Source: Desmodesmus armatus (taxonomy: Eukaryota > Chlorophyta > Chlorophyceae > Sphaeropleales > Scenedesmaceae). From it: a stretch of DNA of 64,000 nt. Position numbers and translations under genes: made by a program. The notes below the pieces were generated by a model. It did no database searches and was not told where the DNA came from. It saw nothing but the letters and a program-made list of their open reading frames with translations. Of the stretch, positions 1 to 9,800 are shown one piece after another (position 1 is the first letter of the stretch; each line of letters begins with the position of its first letter). The stretch covers positions 73,582 through 137,581 of the forward strand of contig VIIQ02000233.1 of NCBI GenBank assembly GCA_007449985.2, given 5' to 3'.

Positions 1-186
1 TGTGGTGTCATATTTGTCTTGTGGTCCTCCCAACACCTTCAACACTTCCTTCGTTCGGCCAGAAATGCATTCTGTTGTTGCCACAGTATAACCCCACACA
101 CTCTCTCTGAAGTCTACATCTACAGGCGGCCAGTTTTCCAGTGTCGGTGCCGCTTTGTTGGTCATGCTTGTGGTTGCTTCGTGCAG

Positions 187-1299
187 TATCCCGACATCAG
201 AGCCCAAGTGTGTGATGGGCACCCACAGAGGCTCAAAGTGCTTTTATACTTTGGTGCATATCTCCACTGGGGCATGACTGGGATGGACGGTGCACCACAG
301 GGAGAGCAAATTCAATGGCATGACTTGTACATATCAATGTTGCTGATGGGCTACAACCCAACTTTGGAGCAGAGACAGCGGCAGCTGACAGCTGGATTTT
401 TGGATGCTTTTGATGTCATCATCACAGACTACGCTGGAGTGAACGAAGCAATGGGCCCAGCTTCTCTTGACAAGCATCGATGCAAGCTGCGTGTGCTTGA
501 TGCATTTGGGACTGATGCAGGACCCAACATGCGCGATGGACAGGGCTTTTGCTGCCTGCAGCTTCCTAGCTTGTCGCAATTCTGGACATTTTCCCCAAAA
601 TTTTCGCCTGGAAACTCTTTTTTGGGATACCGCGTGGAATCATTCCGCCAGCGGCATGTGTATGACGGAACAGCGGCTCCTGCCAGAAAATTGCAAGTGC
701 TGTTGTATGGCAAGGAGTTTAAATTCTTCACTCAGGATTTGGATTACGTCAGGCAGCTAAGTGGTTTTGCCCACACGCATGCAACGATACAGGGGGTGCC
801 TCGAGGCGCGTTGGAAGGTGTTCAAAACCATGGTGTTCTGGCACCGGATGAATTCCAATCCCTTATGCAGGAAACATTTGCATATGCTGGGTTTGCCGTG
901 ATGTTGGGGCCTGCAGCCATCGAGGCCCTCTCAAATGGGATGATATTTCTCAATTACGCCTATGTGCCACCCAAGAACATGAGCACCGATTATGGCAAAC
1001 CAACTACGCAGTTGTGGACAAGTCAATTTCCATTTTTGGAGCACGAGGCCACTCATGCCATCACAGTTAACCCGAAGGACGCGAGGGATGTCAAATTGAA
1101 GTTGGGCCAGTTGCGGCATACATACGAGGAGTGGTGGGTGAAGGCACAGTACAGCCGCCTGCCTGCAAACGCCATCATGGGTGATGTTGTCTTTTTGGGA
1201 TTGACGCATGGGCACAGGTCAGGGTATGTACCCTACGAGTATACAACTGTGGCTATGCTGCTGCGTGTTGATAAGCTCTTGAGAGGCAATGTCTGCTGA
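187..1299 (+). CDS. GT18 / MGAT5-like beta-1,6-N-acetylglucosaminyltransferase, C-terminal part
   Basis: Family role: GT18 (MGAT5, GnT-V) transfers GlcNAc from UDP-GlcNAc in beta-1,6 linkage to an N-glycan mannose in the Golgi. Seen here: conserved blocks in the GT18 order, namely GEQIQWHDL (from 301; the Glu at 304-306 aligns with the catalytic Glu of the human GELVQW block), LRVLDAFGTD, a NSFLGYRVE block, LLYGKEF, HATIQG, NHGVL, GPAAIEALSNG, FLNYAY.PPK, DYGKPTTQLWTSQFPF and a final GYVPYEYTTVAMLLRV. The stop is TGA at 1297-1299. The reading frame stays open left to position 19, but the part before about 187 does not look like family sequence. The acceptor GTGCAG ending at 186 is the likely exon start, so the N-terminal anchor and stem lie outside the window. 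No frame break is seen. Family assignment is strong; the exact sugar linkage is inferred. Confidence 0.85.
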   Translation, partial: YPDIRAQVCDGHPQRLKVLLYFGAYLHWGMTGMDGAPQGEQIQWHDLYISMLLMGYNPTLEQRQRQLTAGFLDAFDVIITDYAGVNEAMGPASLDKHRCKLRVLDAFGTDAGPNMRDGQGFCCLQLPSLSQFWTFSPKFSPGNSFLGYRVESFRQRHVYDGTAAPARKLQVLLYGKEFKFFTQDLDYVRQLSGFAHTHATIQGVPRGALEGVQNHGVLAPDEFQSLMQETFAYAGFAVMLGPAAIEALSNGMIFLNYAYVPPKNMSTDYGKPTTQLWTSQFPFLEHEATHAITVNPKDARDVKLKLGQLRHTYEEWWVKAQYSRLPANAIMGDVVFLGLTHGHRSGYVPYEYTTVAMLLRVDKLLRGNVC

Positions 1300-1439
1300 T
1301 TTTACAGATGCTGGTGGGCTGAGCACCATTGTTGGTGAGCTCTGTCAGGACACATCAGCAAGGACAAGAGCGCTGGGCACCATGGTTGTTGTCAAATCAC
1401 CCACTCTGCTGATCACACCACGGTTGCTACAGGTGGGGT

Positions 1440-2150
1440 GACATTGGGTTGACATCCAGCACATGCACAGTGGTCTTTCTGCAGTTCTACACGGACATAT
1501 GAAGTATTGTGGCAAGCATATGTATGGGCTTGCCCTGAAGGATAGATTGGTAGTGGCGGTGGCGAACACAGGTGCTCCTCCTGCCATGTCGTATGGCAGT
1601 ATTGGATCCCAGGGACAGACGGGTGGCAATCAACACATGCACAGTGGTCTCAACAGTTCTGCACGAACACCTGAAGTACTGTGGCAAGCATATGTATGGG
1701 CTGGCCCTGAAGGAGTGGTCGGTAGTGGTGGTGACGAACACAGATGCCAGTTCCGTCGTGTCACATGGCAGGAACGGAACTCAGGGACAGATGGGTGACA
1801 TTTGCCTAGGCACCATTTGCCTAGGCAAATTGGGCATCTCAGCAGTTCTACACGACACCTGAAGCAATGTGGCAAGCATATGTATTTGCCTGCCCTGAAG
1901 GAGAGGTGGGTAGTGGCGACGGCGAACACAGGTGCTCCTCCCGCCATGTCGCATGGCAGGATTGGAACCCAGGGACAATAGGGTGACATTCAACAGAGGC
2001 GAATGGGGAGTCCCAGCAGTTTCGCGCGGACACCTAAAGCATGGTGGCAAGCATATGTACCGGCTTGTCCTGATGGAGATGTTGGTGGTGGTGATGGCAA
2101 GCGCGATGCTCCTCCTGTCATGTCACAGGGCAGGAACTGAACCAGGCAAA
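1440..2150. repeat. Four-unit tandem repeat, units of about 172-188 bp
   Basis: The phrase GTGGCAAGCATATGTA recurs at about 1509, 1681, 1869 and 2044, so unit lengths are about 172, 188 and 175 bp. Each unit also carries a C(A/T)GCAGTT(C/T) block and a GATGCTCCTCCTGYCATGTC-type block. The third unit contains a short internal duplication of TTTGCCTAGGCA (1800-1828). The array begins about 140 bp after the GT18 stop. Short overlapping ORFs on both strands arise from the repetition and are not considered genes. From 2150 to 2530 I see no further structure. Confidence 0.8.
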
Positions 2151-2532
2151 TGGCAAAAGTATGCTTGTTGATGTGTTGTACTTGTGGTGTGAAGGAACGT
2201 TGTCAGAGGTTCGGCTAAGGCAGTAACGTTGGCAGCGTCGCAGTGACGACGTGTCATGTTGGCAGTCAGGTGGTGAGGTCCTCATCAGCTCAGCGAATTG
2301 GACCTGCAAGGTGGGCCCCACCATGGCATACACATACAGCGGTCAGCAACAGCAATATGGTGTCCATGCTGTGGGTCAGCTACTAGTTGTGATACCAAGG
2401 CCCGGCTGCCTATTGGCCATTCATTCATTCATGCATACCGTATGCCATACATGATGTGACACCTGTAGCGACAACACTTGCTGCTGTTGCTCCACCCTGG
2501 CAGCCTGCTTGCAATTATCTGTCTGCACTCAC

Positions 2533-2965
2533 CGGGTTTAGCGCTGCCCGCATCACAAACACCTGTGCAGCATTCATTATTCTTGGAGCAGGTCACGCCC
2601 TCCTCATAACAACCTGCACCCAAAAACACCCAGCACCCTGATGTTCGTGTTCGCACAGATAGGGCTTCTTACCCACATGTGCAGTATTCGCTTGTCACTA
2701 GGAAGGCTTTTTAGCAAGCACAATGTCAAACATGGCAAGGTAGATGAGGAGCACAGCAAGTGCCAACCCAGCTTGAGTGCTTGTTCGCTCAGTGACTGTG
2801 CCCAATTAGCATGTCGTCCCTGCTTGGAGCCATATTCCAACTCTGCTTCCACCTCTGCTGATGCAGTAAACTGTCAGGACTCACCGCATTCCTTGCTGCT
2901 CGGATCACAAACACCTGTGCAGCATTCATTACTGGTGCCGCATCCGACGCCCTCATCACGGCAAC
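2533..2965 (-). CDS. Two 81-bp exons encoding knottin-like six/five-cysteine modules
   Basis: Two minus-strand exons, 2965-2885 and 2613-2533, are each exactly 81 bp. Each is bounded by a TGCAG acceptor followed by GTTG, and by a G|GTGAGT donor, so both are symmetric phase-1 exons. The upstream module has the spacing C-x6-C-x5-CC-x3-C-x6-C and contains NECCTGVCD. The downstream one has C-x6-C-x5-CC-x3-C, with its sixth Cys falling just past the donor. CC-centred spacing of this kind is the inhibitor-cystine-knot arrangement of many small secreted proteins. Exon-per-module organisation with matching phases suggests duplication by exon shuffling. The 270-bp segment between the exons is treated as an intron. 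They lie downstream of, and on the same strand as, the Ala/Pro-rich coding region at 5261-3897 and may be its 3' exons. No function is assigned. Flanking exons were not found. Confidence 0.5.
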
Positions 2966-3214
2966 CTGCACACGAACGTACGGCAAGTACTAATCCAGCT
3001 TCAAGCTGAGGGTGTGTTGACTGTGCCCAATCAGTATGCCATGTGCCCGTGCTTGCAGCCAATTTCCAAGCTGACTACTTTGGCGACATGTCAGGTACGC
3101 ACATCAACTGCACCAAGTCATGTGGCTGTTTGTCGTATGACGGCCTGCTGTTTCAGGTCATCTGGAATACAGCCTGTTGAGCCTCAACAGTGTGCGCCAC
3201 CAGACCATAGTTGC

Positions 3215-3300
3215 AACTAGCTTGGCACCCGTGGCATCATGCCACGGTCCCAAGGTTACATGGTGCCTGTGAATGAGCCCGCCTGCCCAACCCTGTTGCC
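3215..3300. mobile_element. Solitary terminal fragment of the long-TIR element family (see 29396-30508)
   Basis: AACTAGCTTGGCACC followed by the palindrome GTGGCATCATGCCAC and then GAGCCCGCCTGCCC matches the terminal 75-80 bp of the element at 29396-30508 and the right end at 36048. Only one end is present, so this is a fragment or solo TIR. Confidence 0.6.
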
Positions 3301-3607
3301 ATCCTCCTCTCCATGTTGTCATCCGCCTCTCCATGTTGACTGCTCCCAGGCCACCCAGAATCCCAGGCCACTCAGAGGGCACACCCCGGCACACCCCCAA
3401 ATCCGCACTTCGTCCCCCAGCTTGACCCGGCACACGCACACTCACCCATCCGCCCTCAAACAACAAACAGCACACACAAAAAAAACTTCCTGCACACTCC
3501 ACCAAAAGTCAGGGGACCGAAATTCAGGGGACAACAAAAATCCGTTGTCGTCTATCTCCCCCCCCCCCCCCGGGTCTTAGGTTTGTGGTGGACCCCTTGG
3601 CAAACTC

Positions 3608-3720
3608 AGGGTAGGATTTAGTTGAAATAGACACAGGGAGTTCTTCTAGCAGGGGGGAGGGCTGGGGGCATTGCTCACAGCATGCCCTGGGGGGTGGGGC
3701 TTGGGGCATTTCCGAAATTA
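3608..3720. mobile_element. Truncated copy of the 268-bp MITE family B (left half)
   Basis: The segment starts AGGGTAGGATTTAGTTGAAA and continues GACACAGGGAGTTCTTCTAGCAGG, then the GGGGCATTGCTCAC and GGGGCTTGGGGCATTT blocks. This is the same order as the full copy at 37842-38109. The match stops near 3720, so the right half is missing. Confidence 0.7.
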
Positions 3721-3896
3721 CTTCCGGTGTGCTTGGGCAGTTTTGGTGCCCTGACTTTTGGTCCCCCAGCCTTTCAGCGAGTGTGGGATTCCCCTGCCAA
3801 TCCCCCCCTCCACCCTCATGGTGTGCTGCCACACTGTCTGCTGAGGTTGAACTGAGGTTGAACTGCGAGGGCAGGGGTAAGGAGGGGGGGGGGGGG

Positions 3897-5261
3897 CTAC
3901 CCCATTGGGATACATCTGCCAGGGATACATCTGCCAGGGATGAATTCCCCAAAATCAACCTGAACACACACAACGTTAGCCCGAGGCCTACTCATACCAT
4001 CCAAATCGGCTTGCCCACGTGCCCTTTCAACAGATGCTGAAGCTGCACGTGGGCTGGAACCGTCTGCCGCAGGGTGCTGCTCTGTGCCAAGTCCAGTTGT
4101 TGCTGCTGCTGCTGGTGGTGGGGCACTAGGGCGGGAACCAGCTCCCACAGTGTGCTGCTGTGTGGCACCTCCCCCTGCTGCTGCTGGTGGGGCATTAGGG
4201 CGGGAACCGGCTCCAATAGTGTGCTGCTGTTTGGCACCCCCTGCTGCTGCTGCTGCTGGTGGGGCACTAGGGCGGGAACCGGCTCCCACAGTGTGCTGCT
4301 GTGTGGCACCTCCCCCTGCTGCTGCTGGTGGGGCACTAGGGCGGGAGCCGGCTCCAATAGTGTGCTGCTGTGTGGCACCTCCCCCTGCTGCTGCTGGTGG
4401 GGCACTAGGGCGGGAACCGGCTCCCACAGTGTGCTGCTGTGTGGCACCTCCCCCTGCTGCCGCTGCTGCTGCTGCTGGTAAGGCGCTGGCAGGGAGATCG
4501 CCCGCTGCCTGTTGCCCCGTGCCACCCCCACCTGCTGCTGCTGCTGGTGCTGGTGCTGGGCTGGTGGGGCGCTGGCAGGGAGATCGCCCGCTGCCTGTTG
4601 CCCAGTGCCGCCCCCACCTGCTGCTGCTGCTGGTGCTGGTGGGGCGCTGGCAGGGAGATCGCCCGCTGCCTGTTGCCCAGTGCCGCCCCCACCTGCTGCT
4701 GCTGCTGGTGCTGGTGCTGGTGGGGCGCTGGCAGGGAGATCGCCCGCTGCCTGTTGCCCAGTGCCGCCCCCACCTGCTGCTGCTGCTGCTGCTGGTGGGG
4801 CGCTGGCAGGGAGATCGCCTGCTGCCTGTTGCCCAGTGCCACCCCCACCTGCTGCTGCTGCTGGTGCTGGTGCTGGTGGGGCGCTGGCAGGGAAATCACC
4901 CACTGCCTGTTGCCCCGTGCCAGACCCACCTGCTGCTGCTGCTGCTGGTGCTGCTGCTGCTGGGGCCTTGGGGTGGGCAGCAACAGCAGGCGCTGCAGCA
5001 GGTATTGACTTGCCACTTGCTGTCACAGCTTTTGCACGGAGGCGCACCAGCCAAGCAGCAGGTGGCGCAGGTGGCTCGTCTGGTGGCACAGCAGCAGCTG
5101 CATCTGCATGCTGTGAGGTGGCTCCTGCTGCTGCTGCTGCTGCAGCTGCCGCTGCTGCTGAGGAATGGGTCGCAGCAGCGGTATGTACTGCAGTCTCTTG
5201 CAACAGAGTTTGCTGGCCAGCATCGTTGCCTGCGTCAAACAGGTAACAGTCGACATGTACT
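3897..5261 (-). CDS. Ala/Pro/Gly/Gln-rich repeat protein (candidate exon)
   Basis: On the minus strand the frame is open from an acceptor-like CAACTGAG ending near 5262 and begins with an ordinary-looking segment (CYLFDAGNDAGQQ). A poly-Ala stretch and PPDEPPAPPAAW follow. Then come near-identical units of 25-27 residues with the core GTGQQAAGDLPASAPP, separated by Ala/Pro runs. From about 4480 to 4080 a second unit type follows with the core ATQQHTVGAGSRPSAPP. Near 4553 one unit carries five extra bases (a repeated gctgg-type step) that shift the frame. Either side of it the same Ala/Pro/Gln-type frame is kept, so this looks like a local slip. The region ends with a non-repetitive tail (ANVVCVQVDFGEF) and a stop near 3897. 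Low-complexity Ala/Pro proteins of algae are often extracellular matrix components, but no signal peptide is visible here. Other frames are also open, so coding status is moderate. Confidence 0.42.
4090..4990. repeat. Compound minisatellite with CTG-rich linkers
   Basis: Two unit types lie head to tail. From 4090 to 4480 there are five units of about 66-72 bp with the core GGGGCACTAGGGCGGGAACC and a TGTGCTGCTGTGTGGCACC block. From 4480 to 4990 there are six units of about 75-81 bp with GGCGCTGGCAGGGAGATCGC and CTGTTGCC. Units are joined by runs of CTG/GTG triplets of variable number. Most unit lengths are multiples of three, consistent with a coding role on the minus strand. Confidence 0.85.
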
Positions 5262-6410
5262 CAGTTGAAGGGTACAATAACAATGCGGATGGCGGTGTGT
5301 CCTGCTGTAGGGCTCAACCAAACAGCAAGGTGGTGGTTGATCAGAAGCACAACAGCCTGCCTGCCTGCTTGCTTGCTGGTCTGGAGACTACCCAAATGGA
5401 AAACTAACTGATCCAACTTCAATACAGCTGCATGTTTGACGCTGTGCAGCCAAAGGGGGAGCATGGAATTGCTTGCTTGTGCAGCCAACCACCTTGATCC
5501 CGAACGCTGCCCGCACCAGCTGCCAGCTGTCCGGGTACAGGTAGCAGTGTGCTGTTCAGCAATGTCATCCGCAGAAATCAAATCAGACATTGCAGACGCT
5601 CACTGAAGCACAGGCATGGAGATACATATATCGAAACTCACAAACGCACGACTGTCCGCTGGCGTGCAAACGGCAAGCGATATAAACGTGTCTATGCTGA
5701 GACAGGGTTGGGTGAAGATAGAGTGGCCCACGGCAACGGATGCCATGCAACGGTTTCCGTTGTCTGCAGCTTCAAGCATTGAGTACTCGGTGTGGCAACA
5801 GCCCACACAAGAAGGCGTAAGGGTGCACAAGCGTACGAAATGCTGGGCACATATCCTGCTGAGTTTGCACTTCTCGCCGTACATGTTGACTTGCGCGGTG
5901 TGTTTATACGACGCTGAGACGTCTCTCTAGAAAATTGAGACGGTGTCAACTGAAGTAGAAGAAGTAATCATGCATCAGTCGCATCGACTAGGGGCCAATT
6001 AGCGATTGCTTTCCGTCGCTGACCATTTGTGACCGACAGGGCCGCAAGCGGCGACGCGGTAACCAACCCTAGCTTGTGATGCCGTAATGCATTGCTGTAA
6101 ACACTGCAAAAAGCAGACGGACACTCAAGAGACGAGCCTGCCATTGAGGACACAGACAGGCACCACAACAGTTCCAGAATGACAATAGGCTATGGCTTGC
6201 CATGCATTAATTGTTTAATCAACGTTTTATAGTTTGATTTGTTATTGGAGATTTCTAGTGGCCATATGCGCTCGCTTGTGGTGGTTTCAACTGCAAGCAC
6301 TTTGGGGTGACGCTTAAATAGTTTACAGGGTCACCCCCTTAGGGGGTGACGATAAACTCTTTAATGTCACCCCCCAGTGTGGTGACCCCTTCTGTAATAC
6401 TTATCTCAGG
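5262..6410. other. Intergenic stretch with a short hairpin pair, no recognisable gene
   Basis: No ORF here resembles a known protein. Around 6328-6348 there is a perfect stem-loop, GTCACCCCC-TTA-GGGGGTGAC, followed at about 6366-6388 by a second imperfect one (GTCACCCC...GTGGTGAC). The A/T-richer part at 6190-6250 holds nothing I can name. Confidence 0.5.
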
Positions 6411-6521
6411 AGGGGAGGGGGCATTAGGGCATGGGCCCTGGTAGCAATGCCCCCAGGGGTAGGGGCATTCGCAGAGGCCTGACAAAAGAACTGCCTGTGT
6501 CACTTTCAACTAATCCCTACC
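6411..6521. mobile_element. Truncated copy of MITE family B (right half)
   Basis: The order GGGGCATTAGGGCATGGGCCC, GGTAGCAATGCCCCCAGGGG, GGGGCATTCGCAGAG, then a terminal GTGTCACTTTCAACTAATCCC ending TACCC at about 6521, matches the right half of the full copy at 37842-38109. The left half is absent. Confidence 0.7.
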
Positions 6522-6858
6522 CATGACATGCCTGGTGGCAACGCCAGCTTACTGCGGCGGGTTGGCGTGAGACAAAAGTATCTTTTCCAAATCGTGACGC
6601 TGCTTTTGCGACATACCTGGCCAACACGCACTGATTGCAGCAGCACGCAGGTGTCACACCTGAGGTGTGTGTGACTTCAGCGCTTGTCCGTGGTTGTCAG
6701 CCCATCGCAAAACCCACACTTATCTTTGCTTCATAAAAACACGAGACGTTTGATTTAGAGGGGCACCCTGGTACCAGACCCGGTCCGTGCGAGTCAGCAT
6801 CATTGGTGTCGAAGAGCTACGCCAAGTCTCCGATGTAGAGTATAATCAGAGTGAAAAC

Positions 6859-9800
6859 ATGTCCAAAATCAGGCTAAAACCACAGCACTGGATTACGGGC
6901 TCGTCTCTTGTAGCGATCCTGCTGTTGCAACATCTGCTGGCTGGGTTTGGCTGGGTGCACCGACTATCCCTACTCCCCCATCATGAGTCTACAGTTGTGC
7001 ACGTCGACAAGTTCTTCCTCACCGACAAAGACGTACATACGCCCACAAGTCTGCATGATAGTCATGTTGGTGACAGAGGAGCAAGTGCAGTCTCCACAAC
7101 GGTGACAGTTGAGAACAGACTGGAGAAGGCAGCAGCATATCAGCACCCCAGCACTGCAGTGCTGCATGTCCATCAGCAGCCCAGCCGTGACACAAAAACC
7201 AACACCAGCACTGCACGCCACGCTGTCAGCCAGCACAGCTTTCAAGGACCGGATACACACCCCAGCGTGGACAAGCAACTGCCTCATGGCTCGCTGAAAG
7301 ATGCTTCTGGTGTTGGCACAGCAGCAGGCAGCGGCAGCATAACTTTTGTAGCAGCTCAAGATCACAAGCAGCGGTTGAGCATGAACAGCAATAACGCTCG
7401 CCAGGACCACATCCTGGGCCCAGTGCTGGCAGCCGCTGTCAGGTCACGCAACGACCCTGGCTACCATCAGAAACTAAAGGAAGCCGCATCGCAGCCAATC
7501 AATATTGCAGTCATGACTGGCTTGTTCTGGCAGCTGCCAACCACCCACACGCAGGGCTGCAAGGTGGATGGCATGTAGCAGCACAGTATGTTACCATCGT
7601 CGAACCCCAACTTTGTACAGTAACACGTCACATGTCGCAGTGACAGACCAAGCTGCAGGGACCGGGTAGCACTTTCAACCACAAGGGCGGCCCGCCTTCG
7701 ACATCACACTGCACAGCCGGCTGTACCCCACATGATCAGCATGCCTGCACACGATGCTTACGCCTGATCCTGACAACACACAACACTGTAACACAGCACA
7801 CCAACAACATGCATGCCTCCTGGTGTCCTACCTAAGGGCACAGCACCCACTCTGAGCCAGCTTAGTCCTATAGCCAAGCTGCAGCTCATCCTGTCACTCC
7901 ACGAGCTACCGGACTACCACCTTACCCCCCCTCCCAAGGGACAGGTGAGCAACAGGTTGGCACCACAGTACCCTTCACCAGCCTCAGCCCAAGTCATGCA
8001 ACAACCGCCCAAACACAACAGTCTCACAAACCAGCAGTCTCTCAAACAAGGGCAGGCGCATGGGTCCAGTGGTGGTAACATAACAATTAACCATGCAACT
8101 ACCCCAATGCGCATAACCACAAGCCAATAGACAGAAACAGCCGACAAAAAACATGCCACCTTAGCCACAACAGAAGCAAAGAACCACCTCTCTCTCTCTG
8201 ATTTCACTGACTGGCCACAATTTAGTAGTGTGCCAGCAGGCAAGAGGGTTCTGCCTGGCTAGACCCTGTACTGCAACACCAAGGGTTACAGCCCGAGGGT
8301 GCATCTGCAGACAGTATCACTGCAACCACTACATTATGTAGCAGCACAGTATGTTACCACCACCGGCCCGCTACCCCCCATAACCAAAGTGCAATGCTGG
8401 ACGCACGCCACACTCAAGGCAGCTAACAGCGTAGCGCCTGAGTAGCATGGCACACCCGACCATAGGCATCATTGGGCCTGTGGAGGGTGCTGGAAACCCT
8501 GACGACTCCTGAAACCATAGTGCAATTCTGAACAAACACCACTCAAGGCAGCTGGCAATGCAGCGCCTGAGTGCATGGCACACTTCCTGTGTGTACTCAC
8601 CCAACCGCAGGCACAAGTGGCCTGTGGTGGGTCCTCGATGACCCCTGAAAGCATCAAAACCAAAGTACAATTTTGAATCCACCCACTCCGGCAGCTGACA
8701 ATGCAGCGCCTGAGTGCATGACACACTTCCTGTGTGTACTCAACCAACCGCAGGCACAAGTGGCCTGTGTGGGTCCTGAATGACCCCTGAAAGCATCCAA
8801 ACCAAAGTGCAATTATGGATACGCCCCACTCATGCCGCTGACAAAGCAGCGCCTGAGTGCATGACACAGGTGCTGATCGCATTCTGCGACCAGGTTGCGC
8901 ACATGTTGCCTGTGCGATACAGCGCTGAAACCAGAAGACCCACTTGCCAAAACCCTGGACCATAGACGGCAGGGCGAGAAAAGGTCTTATCACAGGCAGC
9001 GTAGGCCAGTGTGCGGCAATGCACCAGACTCTGCCTGAAAGTGCCTCAACACAGACAACCTGGTGTCGGCTGCTGTACTGACAGCCATTATACAGTTACT
9101 TGACAAAAGGGACAGCATCCACCGCAATGGGGCTTGCTGTTGCCTTGCCACTTGACAAAAGGGACAGCATCCACCACAATGGGGCTTGCTGTTGCCTTGC
9201 ACACTTGAGCGCGCAATAAACAAAAAGGTCTTCACACTGTAACAAGCGCCAACAGCAGTGCATGAAGGACCGGACAGATAATGCTGGACCGCCTGATGCA
9301 TGCTGCAGGACAGCAGTAGGGCGGCAGCAGCCAAAGCGACAGGCTTCTCCACCAAAATGCCCTCCGACTCCACCAAAATGTATCCTCGAGTTCACGAGGG
9401 GGGTGGGACATCTCAGTTGCCCAGGCCGCTCCGCGCATGGACCGACCAGCCTGACAGACAGTAGATGCAACTCTCCGACATCGACATTGTGTTTACAGGA
9501 CTAAAGCCGACAACAGCCACTAAAAGCCACACTAAGACCACACTCTCTCTCCGATTTTACTGACTGGCCACGATTTAGTAGTGTGCCAGCAGGCAAGAGG
9601 GTTCTGCCTGGCTAGACCCTGTACTGCAACACCAAGGGTTACAGCCCGAGGGTGCATCTGCAGACAGTATCACTGCAACCACTACAGGCATCCCGCTGGA
9701 TTGCCATATCCGGAAGGGAGGGAGTGAGGTGAGGACTGCAGCTGCGGATTGGTGCAAGCAGTACTGAAAAGCTATTCTCATTTGGAGTACATATGCTGTA

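Noticed and set aside
4084..5268. Long plus-strand ORFs (up to 394 codons) opposite the Ala/Pro-repeat region
   Set aside because: They are rich in Cys, Leu or Trp repeats produced by CTG/GGG triplets, with no non-repetitive protein-like ends. The minus strand has the more coherent frame.
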